Below, piece after piece: positions 8,742 to 17,574 of a stretch of 64,000 nucleotides of DNA; within the stretch, counting starts at the first letter, position 1, and every line of letters begins with the position of its first letter. The translations under genes were made by a program, and so were the position numbers. The notes beneath the pieces were generated by a model that saw only the letters and a program-made list of their open reading frames with translations, was not told the DNA's origin and did no database searches. This DNA is from Streptomyces huiliensis (GTDB lineage: Bacteria; Actinomycetota; Actinomycetes; Streptomycetales; Streptomycetaceae), in the NCBI RefSeq assembly GCF_020037025.1, contig NZ_JAIQLH010000053.1, positions 1-64,000 of the forward strand. Reading direction: 5' to 3'.

Positions 8742-10124
8742 CTACAGCGTGGTCGGCAACGCGGTCACCGGCTCGGAGAAGGCCTGCGGGATGCAGGCAG
8801 GAACGGGGTGGCCCCCCTGGGTACAGGCAACAGTGAGGAGTTGGAGATAGCTGAGAGAGACCGGGCGCCCGGGGAGCTTGCCCGCCGCCTGTTCGAAGCG
8901 CTGAAGCGTATGGGGCTTGATATCCAGATGGCCGGCGGCGTCGTGGAGGTCGAGTCCGGCGGCTTCACGGGCCTCCCGCAGGAGGTCGGCACTGTCGTGC
9001 CAGACCTGCGGCGCCGTGGCCATGCTGTCCCGTGCAACGGCCGTACGGGCTGTAGTGAGAACAGCCTTCACCCGGTCGGCACGGGCCCCGAGCAGGAACC
9101 GGGCGAGACGGGCGGCACCGGCCTTGCGGTCGGCGCCTTCGTCCCAGGGCCGGGAAGCCTCTTCGTACACGCGATCCCGGGCCTTGGCGCAGTCCTCGCG
9201 ATCGCCGGAGCCGGTGCCGTAGGCGCGGTGCCGGTCGCTGGTGCACGGCAGGGCGCTGTCCTTCGCCAAGGTCATGTCGCGGTCCCACACGTCCTCGGAC
9301 TCGATATCGGCCATGACGCCTCGGACGTGCTGGCGCTCTTGCGGAGAAAGCACATCGGCGAGGGCTTCGGCGGCGGCCTGGGCCTCGGAACGGCCGGCGG
9401 GCTCAAAGCCGCCGCCCCAGGCGTGGAAGGCCTGTTCCCCCTCTGCCTTACGGAAGGCCACGTCCATGGCTTCGAACGTGTGGGGGCTCCAGGCGTGCAT
9501 CATCAGGAGGATCTCCCGCACGGCTTCCTGCGAGGCAGCAGGCGCCGTCCCGTCTGCGGCCCGCCGGCCGCGCCGCGATCCGGTGCGGGCCAGCCACTGG
9601 GTGAACTCCTGCGGACGCCGGGGGTCGGAAGGATCCGCTTCCTTGAACCACCGTACCGCCCGCACCACGCAGGCGTGCGCGTGCTGGATAGCGGCGTACC
9701 AGCCGAACAGCGCCTGCCGGTAGTCATCCGTGTGCCGGTCCTCCGAGAATGTGCCGGTCTCGGCACGGCAGTGCTGGGGGCACTGGGCCGCGTCAACCCG
9801 GTACAAGGCGGCCCGCGTCTCGGGAAACATCAGCAACGCCGCATCCAGGTGCTCACGCTTGGGGCCCCGGTCGCGGCGCCGTTCCAGATCCTGTTCCAAG
9901 AAGGCGCCGAAGCGTGGCTCGTGGCGCCAGTGGGCGGCTTCCCGGCGAACCCCCAGGTCCTGCTGCCAGGCACCGGTCGCGATAACCTCCCGCAGGGCCG
10001 ACGCCACACCACCGCGCAGCGCCCCGCCCAGCTCGACCAGCACCGGCAGACACAGCGGGTCATCCCCCACCGCCGACATCACCAGATCCACATCATCGCG
10101 CCGGTGACCAAAACGCTGAAACAC
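8742..10124 (-). CDS. Hypothetical protein with C-terminal helix-turn-helix, 460 aa
   Basis: I do not recognise the first ~370 residues, which are helical and charged (YRQALFGWYAAIQHAHACVV, EAVREILLMMHAW). Residues ~380-435 resemble an XRE-type helix-turn-helix (LLREAREAAGLDLHDAAGHL, DIKPHTLQRFEQ). I chose GTG 10124 because GAGGGGG stands 5-6 bases upstream; an internal ATG at 10079 is an alternative. It heads a leftward group with the genes at 8191 and 7281, and a duplicated ~77-bp sequence lies 128-206 bases upstream of its start. Confidence 0.5.
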   Translation of the reverse strand: MFQRFGHRRDDVDLVMSAVGDDPLCLPVLVELGGALRGGVASALREVIATGAWQQDLGVRREAAHWRHEPRFGAFLEQDLERRRDRGPKREHLDAALLMFPETRAALYRVDAAQCPQHCRAETGTFSEDRHTDDYRQALFGWYAAIQHAHACVVRAVRWFKEADPSDPRRPQEFTQWLARTGSRRGRRAADGTAPAASQEAVREILLMMHAWSPHTFEAMDVAFRKAEGEQAFHAWGGGFEPAGRSEAQAAAEALADVLSPQERQHVRGVMADIESEDVWDRDMTLAKDSALPCTSDRHRAYGTGSGDREDCAKARDRVYEEASRPWDEGADRKAGAARLARFLLGARADRVKAVLTTARTAVARDSMATAPQVWHDSADLLREAREAAGLDLHDAAGHLDIKPHTLQRFEQAAGKLPGRPVSLSYLQLLTVACTQGGHPVPACIPQAFSEPVTALPTTL

Positions 10125-10251
10125 AAGTACCCCCTCAACACAACAGCCCCTGCTGACAGCGCAGACGCCCTCACCATCCTGCCCGAGCGCTACGACAGCC
10201 GGCCCGTTCTTCCCGGCAAACGAAACCGCCAAAGCCCCCCTCACCCACGAC

Positions 10252-10330
10252 TCTCAGAACCTGCAGCACCCCGGGCCGACCACATGATCAATTACGCCCA
10301 GACTGCAATCCCTCTGAGGCGACACACCCC
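10252..10330 (-). promoter_or_regulatory. Shared upstream element, copy A
   Basis: Read on the minus strand this begins GGGTGTGTCGCCTCAG and ends GGTGCTGCAGGTTCTGAGA. It matches a second copy at 11831-11907 over ~77 bases, especially GGGTGTGT, CTCAG, GATTGCAG and GGTGCTGCAG. Each copy lies upstream of a leftward gene (starts at 10124 and 11676), which suggests a shared promoter or operator. The rest of the 10125-10536 gap shows no gene or other signal that I can support. Confidence 0.45.
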
Positions 10331-10536
10331 ACCGCAGCCGTGGTAGCAGCGAACGGTCCCTCACTCACCACCATGCCGCCCCCTCCTCGCACCGCCACGC
10401 CACACCCGAACGCGCCGATCATAGAGCCCGGTCCGTCAGGCAGACCCTCGTATGCTCATCGGCCAAGACGGCCGTACCGGCGGTCTCGCCCATGCCGACG
10501 GCACCGTCCGCCCCGTGCAGGACGCCGTCCGCGGCC

Positions 10537-11676
10537 TCAGGTGGAGGCCCTGCTGGCGGCCAGGTAACGGGCCGCGTACACACGGGCTGCAGCACGAGCA
10601 TGGGGAGCGTGCAGGACAGCTGTGTGGGAGGCAAAGAAGTCGGGACGCTCGGCCGTGGTCAACACCAGGCCGTCGCCTTGAAGGCGGTGCTCCGTCATGC
10701 CGGAGAAGACCCCGTCGGGGACGGGAACACGGGCCCAGGGGTTGTGCAGGACGTGGAAGCCCTCACTGAAAGTCTCGTGCTCCTCAGGGCTGTAGTCACT
10801 TACGACGTAGACGCGTTCGACTGGGCGGTCCGCGTTCGGATCAGGATCCGGCAGAGTGCCGTAACGCAGCAGGGCGACATCGTCGGGACCGTAGCCCCGT
10901 TCGGTGCCCATCCGGTGGAACTTCGCGACGGTGGCGCTGTTGGAGAAGACCACCGCCGACAGGTGCGCGGCCTCGGGCCGGGCAAACAAACCGCTGGGGA
11001 TGACGGTGTCGCCATGCCGGTGCTCCGTGATCTCCTCACTGGTCAGTACAAGAACACCGTGCCCGTCACGAGCGGCCACGTCACGGCGCCCGTACAGGTA
11101 ACTGGCCAACGGTCCGACGGTATGGAACAGAGCGCTGAGATGGTGGAAGGACTCCAGAGCGATCACAAACGGCCGCCCTTCGACATGAGGTTGCTGCCAG
11201 TAGGAGCGTCCCTGGGCATCCCTCTTCTCGAGCTTGCGCCGCAACGCCTTGGCGCACTGCAGCACGAACTCGGCCTCGGCATCCTCCAGATCCTCGGGAA
11301 CAGGAGGGTGGGGATCCTGGGGCGTCAGCTCGAGACCGGCGGCGAATGCCGACTGGGCGGGATTGCTGGTAGTGGCCTCGACAGCCACGGGGTGAAGCCC
11401 TCCGATGAGGAAGTCGGGCGCACCACCGGTACGCTCCAGGACGTGCCCCTGTTCCTGGAACGCGGCGAACAGAGCCAGTTCCAGGACCCGAGGAGAAAAA
11501 CCACCCGTCTGGAACTCACGGACGAAGCTGCGATCGGCACCGTGGAAGGCCGCGAAAGTCTCGTCCATCAACCGCCGAGTGGCCTGATGGACGTGCTCAT
11601 CACGCACAACGCGGAAGCGCGGGTCCATGACCTCGTCAGACACCTTGCGGACACGTTCGAACAAACTGTGGGGCAT
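10537..11676 (-). CDS. Hypothetical protein, possible PD-(D/E)XK nuclease-like fold, 379 aa
   Basis: No family is recognised with certainty. Residues ~85-100 read APDFLIGGLHPVAVEATTSN, a D-x(n)-E-x-T arrangement typical of PD-(D/E)XK nuclease-fold cores, although the Lys is absent. Other sequences such as SYWQQPHVEGRPFVIALES and AVVFSNSATVAKFHRMG look like a conserved soluble enzyme. Start MPHSLFERVRK. It stands alone between two copies of the duplicated upstream element and is preceded by copy B, as the 10124 gene is preceded by copy A. A role in a defence or mobile module is an inference from context only. Confidence 0.5.
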   Translation of the reverse strand: MPHSLFERVRKVSDEVMDPRFRVVRDEHVHQATRRLMDETFAAFHGADRSFVREFQTGGFSPRVLELALFAAFQEQGHVLERTGGAPDFLIGGLHPVAVEATTSNPAQSAFAAGLELTPQDPHPPVPEDLEDAEAEFVLQCAKALRRKLEKRDAQGRSYWQQPHVEGRPFVIALESFHHLSALFHTVGPLASYLYGRRDVAARDGHGVLVLTSEEITEHRHGDTVIPSGLFARPEAAHLSAVVFSNSATVAKFHRMGTERGYGPDDVALLRYGTLPDPDPNADRPVERVYVVSDYSPEEHETFSEGFHVLHNPWARVPVPDGVFSGMTEHRLQGDGLVLTTAERPDFFASHTAVLHAPHARAAARVYAARYLAASRAST

Positions 11677-11830
11677 AACCGCCTCTCTACACCAGCCCCG
11701 ACCACAGTCATCTCACGGCCTCCTCAAAGGAAACGCAGGCACGTCTCACCCATTGCAGCACCACAGCTCACAGCCCTGCACCACACCCCACCACCCACTC
11801 CTCAGCAAGACACACCAAGTCAGATCACCT

Positions 11831-11907
11831 TCTCAACCGCTGCAGCACCGCAGCTCAACGCCTCAGAAGTCAGCCCCAACCTGCAATCAAACTGAGACAA
11901 CACACCC
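11831..11907 (-). promoter_or_regulatory. Shared upstream element, copy B, at the recombination junction
   Basis: Minus-strand sequence from GGGTGTGTTGTCTCAG to GGTTGAGA, matching copy A at 10252-10330. A partial internal repeat (TGCAGCACCRCAGCTC) occurs at about 11754 and 11841. It lies 155-231 bases upstream of the gene starting at 11676. Its right edge falls inside the open frame of the XRE regulator, whose last codons and stop are supplied by this element. Confidence 0.45.
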
Positions 11908-13056
11908 GGGCGCCACTGCCTTGGCCGCGGCGAGTGCGGCGGAGGGGTCGCCAGCGGAGTTCTCGGCGGAGATCAGATGGAGCTGGACGGTGGTGGGGCT
12001 GAACCCTCCGCCGTGGTCCCGCAGCACGGCGGCCGATCCGAGTTCCCGGGCGATGGCGGCGGCCTCACCGGTCAGCTCCCGCATGCCGGCCGCGTCGCCG
12101 GTCTTCGCGGCGGTGTAGGCGGCGGACTGGATCAGCAGGCCCCGCTGGGCCGCCAGTGCCGGCTCACTGCCGCGCAGGGCGGGGTGGTCGGCGGCGGTCA
12201 GGGCGATGAACAGTGCCTGCTCGTGCCAGTCGGCCTTGCGGGCGAGGACCGCGAGCTGCCGCGCGGCCTCCGCGACCAGCAGCGGTTCGCCGGTGGCTTC
12301 GGCGGTCTGGCGGGCGCGGTCGGCGGCCATCCAGCCGAGCTGCTGCTCGTCCAGCTTGATCAGCATGCGCGTGGCCAGCAGATAGCTGTGGGCCAGCAGC
12401 CCGTCCTCCTCGCCGCCCTGGCCGCCGGCCCGAGCGTGGGTCGCGCAGATCAGCCGGGGCAGCCGTACGGCCAGGCTCCCGTATGCGCAGGCGTGGAAGT
12501 CGGTGAAGGCGCGGACCAGGTCGGTGCGCAGGACCGCCGTCGGCGGTACGGCGGTGGCGGTGTGCAGGCCGAGCATGGCGTCCCGCACGCGCGCCACCAG
12601 GACCTCGCCGCCGGCGGCGTCCTCGTCGGGTGTCTTGCCGGTGGGCAGGATGGGGGCGCCGATGGCCGCGGCGGCCGTGACCGCGAGGTTGGCGAGTAAC
12701 TTCCTGCGCCGCACCGGGTCCTCCCCGTCTTCTCGACGAGCCGTCCCCGCCACCCTAGGACGTGGCAGCCGCGGGTAGGCCGCAGTTGGCCCGATCGAGC
12801 GCCCATGGCGGACCTCGGGCGGGACGGTCAGGCCCAGGACCTGCGGCGGGATGCCGAGCGCGTCGGCGAAGCGTCGCAGCACGGTGACGTCGGTCAGCGG
12901 CGAGACGCCACGCTCGTACCGCGAGACCTGGGCCGCGGAGTAGTCGGCCAGCTCCCCGAGCCGGGCCAGGGTCAGGCCCTGCTTCTTGCGCGCCTGCCGG
13001 ACCAACTCCCCGGGGCTACCGGCCACCGGATCCGGCTGTGCTCTGACCGCGTCCAT
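11887..13056 (-). CDS. XRE-family regulator, C-terminally truncated, 389 aa
   Basis: DNA-binding regulator. The N-terminal helix-turn-helix (GELVRQARKKQGLTLARLGE, SAAQVSRYERG) covers residues ~15-75, followed by a helical TPR-like sensor region (~130-385) with a short hydrophobic stretch near residues 125-140 (LLANLAVTAAAAIGAP). It is divergent from the Gfo/Idh gene and probably controls it. The C-terminus stops abruptly at APGCVVSV inside a repeated element, whereas related regulators continue through more TPR-like helices, so ~50-70 residues seem lost. It contains one TTA codon (12699-12697), suggesting bldA dependence. Confidence 0.75.
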   Translation of the reverse strand: MDAVRAQPDPVAGSPGELVRQARKKQGLTLARLGELADYSAAQVSRYERGVSPLTDVTVLRRFADALGIPPQVLGLTVPPEVRHGRSIGPTAAYPRLPRPRVAGTARREDGEDPVRRRKLLANLAVTAAAAIGAPILPTGKTPDEDAAGGEVLVARVRDAMLGLHTATAVPPTAVLRTDLVRAFTDFHACAYGSLAVRLPRLICATHARAGGQGGEEDGLLAHSYLLATRMLIKLDEQQLGWMAADRARQTAEATGEPLLVAEAARQLAVLARKADWHEQALFIALTAADHPALRGSEPALAAQRGLLIQSAAYTAAKTGDAAGMRELTGEAAAIARELGSAAVLRDHGGGFSPTTVQLHLISAENSAGDPSAALAAAKAVAPGCVVSV

Positions 13057-13258
13057 ACCCGTCCCCCGCTCGCCGGGAGTGCGCCGCCGCACACCGTACT
13101 CGCACGCGCCGGGCCCGGGCAGGGCTTTGCACGAGATGCAAACGGCTTTGCGGCCCACGCCAACGCCCCTGCCGCCACCGCTCTGGTCGCGGTGTCCTCG
13201 GAGGGCGGGCGGCCCGGACGGCGGGCCGCCGCCGCGCATCCGAAAGGGGATGTGAGCG

Positions 13259-14260
13259 ATGAACGTACCCAAGAGGGCCGCGATGGTGGGGCTCGGCAGG
13301 CAGGCCACCAGCGACCACCTGCCCGGCCTCGCCCAGTGCCACCTTGCCGAGCTGGTCGGGATCTGCGACGTCGACGCCAGCCGGGTCGCCGCGGCGGCCG
13401 ACGCGCACCAGGTGCCCGGCTTCACCACCGTCGAACATCTACTGGAGGCGGTGCGTGCGGACTTCGTCATCGCCGCGGTGCCGCACCACGCCGGCCGGAA
13501 GGTCGTCGCCGCGTGCGCCGAGGCGGGGGTGCACGTGCTCAAGGAGAAGCCGTTCGCCACGGCCCCCCACGAGGCCGCTGAGCTGGCCGCGCTGTGCGAC
13601 GAGGTGGGGATCGAGCTGATGGTCACCGTCCAGCGCCGCTTCCACCCCGTCTACAACGCCGCCCTCCAGCTGCTGGAACGGATCGGCACCCCCTACCTGG
13701 TCGAGGGCCGGTACACCTTCCACTGCCCGGACCCGGCCGCCGGCTGGCGCGGCCGCGCCGAGCTCGCCGGCGGTGGATGCCTGGCGGACATGGGCTACCA
13801 CCTCATCGACCTGCTGATCTGGTACCTCGGCCTGCCCGACCGTGTTCTGGCGGATACCTCGACCGCCGCCGTACCGGGCGCCGGGTACGACGCGGAGGAC
13901 ACCGCCTTGGTACACCTCGCCTACGACCACGGACTGTACGGCTCGCTGCTGGTCTCCCGCTCCGCCGGCCCGAAGAGCGAGCGCCTGGCCTTCACCGGCC
14001 CGCACGGCACCCTCGCCGTCGAGCGCGGCACCGCCCGCCTCCTCGCCCCCGGCGGGCAGACGGTCGAGTCGCTGCTGCGTGAGCCGGCCTGGCCCTGCCC
14101 GCCCGCCGCTCTGATCGACCGCTTCTGCCGCGTGCTGGACGGCACCGCCCCCAACCCCTCCGGCCCGGCCGCGCACCTGCCGCACACCGCGTTCCTGGCC
14201 GCCGCCTACGCCTCCGCCACCACCAACCGCCCCGCCGACCCCAAGGAGTTCCTGGCATGA
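13259..14260 (+). CDS. Gfo/Idh/MocA family oxidoreductase, 333 aa
   Basis: NAD(P)-dependent oxidoreductase, probably acting on a sugar-like substrate. The N-terminal Rossmann fold has AAMVGLGRQATSDHLPGL, and the family motif EKPFAT (HVLKEKPFATAP, residues ~92-103) carries the catalytic Lys. The C-terminal domain has the characteristic ADMGYHLIDLLIWYLG. ATG start after GAAAGGGGA. The stop overlaps the DegT aminotransferase start (ATGA), so the two are translationally coupled. A dehydrogenase plus DegT pair is the usual way to make a 3-amino sugar or kanosamine-type precursor. Confidence 0.9.
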   Translation: MNVPKRAAMVGLGRQATSDHLPGLAQCHLAELVGICDVDASRVAAAADAHQVPGFTTVEHLLEAVRADFVIAAVPHHAGRKVVAACAEAGVHVLKEKPFATAPHEAAELAALCDEVGIELMVTVQRRFHPVYNAALQLLERIGTPYLVEGRYTFHCPDPAAGWRGRAELAGGGCLADMGYHLIDLLIWYLGLPDRVLADTSTAAVPGAGYDAEDTALVHLAYDHGLYGSLLVSRSAGPKSERLAFTGPHGTLAVERGTARLLAPGGQTVESLLREPAWPCPPAALIDRFCRVLDGTAPNPSGPAAHLPHTAFLAAAYASATTNRPADPKEFLA

Positions 14261-15462
14261 ACGACTCCCCGCTCGCCCTGCTCGGCGGCCGGCCCGTCGT
14301 GACGGCACCGGGCCCGCACTTCGCGTGGCCGCCGATCGAGGACGCCGACCGGCTGGAGACGGCCGTCTCGATCCCGGACCGCTCCGGCATCGTCGCGGAG
14401 CTGGAGGGCGCGCTCGCCTCCTACCTTGGAGTCCGGCACGTCGTCACGACGTGCACGGGGACGGCGGCGCTGCACTCGATGTACGAGGTCATCGTCCCGG
14501 CCCTGACCTTCCACGCCACCGCCACTCCGCTCTTCCACCTCGGCGCCCACCCCGTTCTCGCCGACGTCGACGACCGCGGCCGGCTCGACCTGGAGGACGC
14601 CACCCGGCGCATCACCGACCGGACGAAGGCCGTCGTCGCGGTGCACCTGTGGGGGCTGCCCGAGGACATGGACGCGCTGGTGTCCTTCGCCGACGAGCAC
14701 GAGCTGATGCTGCTGGAGGACGGCTCCCACGCCCACGGCACCACCTGGAACCACCGGATGACCGGCACCTTCGGCACCGCGTCCGCGTTCAGCCTCAACG
14801 GCCCCAAGCCGCTCTCGGCCGGCGAGGGCGGCTTCGTCGCCACCGACGACACCGAGCTGTACTACCGCGTGCTCCTGCACGGCCAGTACAACAAGCGGTG
14901 CCGCCGCGAAATCCCCGACAGCCACCCGCTCGCCCGCTTCGCCGTCACGGGCATGGGCCTGAAGCTGCGCATCCACCCCCTCGCCGCCGCGCTCGCCCGC
15001 ACTCAGCTCACTCGTCTGGAGGACTGCCTCACCGGTCGCCGGGCGGTGGCGGCCCGGATGTGCACGGCTCTGGACGGCGTCCCCGGCATCCGTGTCCCCG
15101 ACCTGCCGACCGCGGCACGGCCGTCGTGGTACGCGCTGCCGCTGCACTACGAGCCGGCCGAACTCGGCGGCCTGCCGATCGAACGGTTCCTTGACGCCCT
15201 CCACGCCGAAGGCGCCACCGAAGCCGACGTCCCCGGCTCCACCTGCCCGCTGCACATCCATCCGTTGTTCCGCACCCCCGGCGCCCTGCTGCCCGGCTAC
15301 GCTGACCGCCGCGGCCAGCCCGCCGACGGCTTCCCGGCGGCGGACTACGTGCACGCCACGACGCTGAAACTGCCGGTGTGGCGCGAGGGCGAAGTCCGCC
15401 TCGCCGACGCCTACACCACCGCCATCACCAAAGTCGCCACCCACGCGAAGGACCTGACGTGA
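14257..15462 (+). CDS. DegT/DnrJ/EryC1/StrS family aminotransferase, 401 aa
   Basis: PLP-dependent sugar or cyclitol aminotransferase. The family fold is visible: VVTTCTGTAALHSMY, EVIVPALTFHATATP, AVVAVHLWGLPEDMDAL, MLLEDGSHAHG (cofactor-binding Asp) and SLNGPKPLSAGEGG with the probable PLP Lys near residue 188. Oddity: between ALHSMY and EVIVPALTF about 9-12 residues normally present (a segment ending PGD) are missing, an in-frame deletion close to the cofactor site. Coupled by overlap to the oxidoreductase upstream and the NUDIX gene downstream, and probably a working amino-sugar pair with the former. Confidence 0.88.
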   Translation: MNDSPLALLGGRPVVTAPGPHFAWPPIEDADRLETAVSIPDRSGIVAELEGALASYLGVRHVVTTCTGTAALHSMYEVIVPALTFHATATPLFHLGAHPVLADVDDRGRLDLEDATRRITDRTKAVVAVHLWGLPEDMDALVSFADEHELMLLEDGSHAHGTTWNHRMTGTFGTASAFSLNGPKPLSAGEGGFVATDDTELYYRVLLHGQYNKRCRREIPDSHPLARFAVTGMGLKLRIHPLAAALARTQLTRLEDCLTGRRAVAARMCTALDGVPGIRVPDLPTAARPSWYALPLHYEPAELGGLPIERFLDALHAEGATEADVPGSTCPLHIHPLFRTPGALLPGYADRRGQPADGFPAADYVHATTLKLPVWREGEVRLADAYTTAITKVATHAKDLT

Positions 15463-15917
15463 CCCCCTCCACCGTCACCCCCGACCTTCTGGACGACCTC
15501 GCACACACCGCCGCACGGGACGGCATCGAGAAGAGCGTCGTCGGCGCCGTCATCACCGACCCCGACGAGAAGGTGCTGCTGCTGCACCGGCCGGCCGACG
15601 ACTACCTCGGCGGCCTGTGGGAGCTGCCCTCCGGCGGCGTCGGGCCCGGCGAGAGCCTGATCGAGGCCCTGCGGCGCGAGGTTGCCGAGGAGACCGGCCT
15701 GACGGTCACAGCCGTCGGCGGCTACCTGGGGCACTTTGACTACCGCTCCGGCTCCGGCCGCCGCACCCGGCAGTTCAACTTCACCACCGCCGTCACCGGG
15801 CAGACGGTCAAGCTCACCGAGCACGACGCACACCTGTGGGCCGGTGACGGCCAGCAGGGGAAGGTCTCCAGCGCCGTCCAGACCGTTCTCGACACCTGGC
15901 GCGACCAGGCAGTCTGA
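15459..15917 (+). CDS. NUDIX hydrolase, 152 aa
   Basis: Hydrolase of nucleoside diphosphate-X compounds. The NUDIX box is complete: GGVGPGESLIEALRREVAEE, followed by TGL (residues ~66-88). GTG start overlapping the aminotransferase stop (GTGA), so it is the third gene of the XRE-controlled operon. A substrate linked to the Gfo/Idh-DegT pathway (for example an NDP-sugar) is plausible but not shown. Confidence 0.9.
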   Translation: MTPSTVTPDLLDDLAHTAARDGIEKSVVGAVITDPDEKVLLLHRPADDYLGGLWELPSGGVGPGESLIEALRREVAEETGLTVTAVGGYLGHFDYRSGSGRRTRQFNFTTAVTGQTVKLTEHDAHLWAGDGQQGKVSSAVQTVLDTWRDQAV

Positions 15918-16022
15918 CCGGCTCTCGAGCCCGACCGGACTCCGGCCGCCTCTCCCGAAGGAGGCGGCCGGGGCCCGCGGCCGTACGGGGCCGGCGCCAT
16001 GCCCGGGGCGTACGCTGAAGCC

Positions 16023-16514
16023 ATGGCCGGTCGAGTCCGCCGGTGCCGGTGGTGCCGGGAACCGATCCGGGCGGCAGCCCGTCCGGACGCCCTCTACTGC
16101 GGCCCGGCCTGTGCCGCCCGGGCACGACGCGACCGCCGCCGCTGGGGCGAGGGAGCCGCGATCGGGCTGCACATGATCCTCAACGGCCCGGACTCGATCG
16201 CCATACGCTGCCCCGTGTGCGGCCGCCGCTTCCTGCCGGGTCGCGGCGAGCTGCGGTTTTCTTGGACCAAGATCTACTCGTGGCGGCTTTTGCCGTCACC
16301 TTGGCTTACCCCGCTTCGCGCGCTTCACGTCCCGTCCCAAGGCGGTTCCTCCTCGCCAATCAGCCCTGGCCGACCAACGAACACCGCCACGCCGAGGGTG
16401 CGAGCCCACCACCCACACAGCCCAGACCCCAGCAAACCGCCCGTAAGACATCCGGCTGCATCTGCGCGAAGGCGAGGGACTGCTCGCCGCCCTCGTCTCC
16501 GGGACGGCCCCTGA
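16023..16514 (+). CDS. Small zinc-ribbon protein with dubious C-terminal tail, 163 aa
   Basis: Residues ~1-75 are credible: CRWCREPI ... YCGPACAARARRDRRRW, then CPVCGRRFLPGRGEL, two CxxC-type zinc knuckles typical of small actinobacterial zinc-ribbon proteins. After residue ~77 (base ~16255) composition changes to Pro/Arg/Ser-rich sequence without pattern, and local base composition changes too. This suggests that the 3' end was replaced by a deletion or insertion. Function unknown. The 16515-16671 gap holds nothing clear. Confidence 0.5.
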   Translation: MAGRVRRCRWCREPIRAAARPDALYCGPACAARARRDRRRWGEGAAIGLHMILNGPDSIAIRCPVCGRRFLPGRGELRFSWTKIYSWRLLPSPWLTPLRALHVPSQGGSSSPISPGRPTNTATPRVRAHHPHSPDPSKPPVRHPAASARRRGTARRPRLRDGP

Positions 16515-16671
16515 CCGGTAGGCCGGCTCGCAGAACGGCGTCGGACGCTGCCGCGCCGCCGAGGGGGACGGGGGGACCCCGGAATCCGGTGGATGCCGGG
16601 GGTCCACCGCACCCCGGCATCGGAGGCTGTCCCCATTCCTGGCGGACGGCGGCCGCCCGTACCGTCAACCC

Positions 16672-17574
16672 ATGGAACCTCAGCATGAGTTGCACGAGTC
16701 GAGCGACGGCGGCGGCAGGCGGGGACGGACCGGGCCGTGCACCTACGTACTCGTCCACGGTACGCACAGCGCGGGAGCGTACTGGCTGCCCGTCGCGCAG
16801 GAGCTGAGCCTGCGCGGCCACCGCGTCGTCGCCGTCGACCTCCCCCTGCACGGCTCGCAGGCCTTTGTCCCGGAGTCGTACCAGCGGCAGGACCTCGCCG
16901 CCATGGCCACCGAGCCCTCACCGGTCGCGGCGCTGGGCCTGGACGACTACGAGCGGCATGTCACGCGCGTCGTGCGCCGGACGGCCGCGCACGGACCCGT
17001 CGTCCTGGCCGGTCACAGCCTGGGAGGTGCCACGGTCAGCCGCGTGAGCGACGCCGTGCCCGAAATGCTCCACCACATCTGCTACATGGCGGCCTTCTGC
17101 CCCAGCCCCGCCCTGCCGACCCCCGACGCCTGCACGGCGGCCCCGGAGAACGCGGACGCGCTCATCCCGCTCGGCCAGATCATCGGCGACCCCGACCGGC
17201 TCGGCGTCATGCGCCTCAACCCCCGTGCGGCAGACCCCGCTTACCTTGAGGCGTTGCGGGAGATGATGTGCGCGGGCTATCCGGACAACGTGTTCCGGCA
17301 GCGCCTCGGCAGCATGCAGACGGATGAGTCGACCACGGCCTACGCGGGCCGGGCCGTGGGCCGGACGGAGACCTGGGGGCGCCTGCCGCGCACCTATCTC
17401 CGCTTCGGCAAGGATCGGACGATCGCCACGAAGCTCCAGGACCGGATGATCGCGGAGGCGGATGCCCGCACGCCCCGCAACCGCTTCCACGTCCACGACT
17501 TCCCGGCCGCGCCCCACATCGGCCCGCTCGACCCCGCGCCGGTGGCGGACGCACTGGCGGCACTCGCCCCGTAG
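16672..17574 (+). CDS. Alpha/beta hydrolase, 300 aa
   Basis: Serine hydrolase of the alpha/beta-fold superfamily. YVLVHGTHSAGAYW (residues ~25-38) is the oxyanion-hole strand, and VLAGHSLGG (~108-116) the nucleophile elbow with catalytic Ser. FPAAPHIGPLDP near the C-terminus supplies the His, and the acidic residue is probably Asp in RFGKDRTIA. Sequence style resembles the methylesterase/salicylate-binding-protein-like group found in Streptomyces. It stands alone, and no operon partner suggests a substrate. Confidence 0.85.
   Translation: MEPQHELHESSDGGGRRGRTGPCTYVLVHGTHSAGAYWLPVAQELSLRGHRVVAVDLPLHGSQAFVPESYQRQDLAAMATEPSPVAALGLDDYERHVTRVVRRTAAHGPVVLAGHSLGGATVSRVSDAVPEMLHHICYMAAFCPSPALPTPDACTAAPENADALIPLGQIIGDPDRLGVMRLNPRAADPAYLEALREMMCAGYPDNVFRQRLGSMQTDESTTAYAGRAVGRTETWGRLPRTYLRFGKDRTIATKLQDRMIAEADARTPRNRFHVHDFPAAPHIGPLDPAPVADALAALAP

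Noticed and set aside
10452..10769. Plus-strand frame starting MLIGQDGRTGG
   Set aside because: The first ~25 residues look plausible, but it soon becomes Arg/Gly-rich and runs antisense into the nuclease-like gene.
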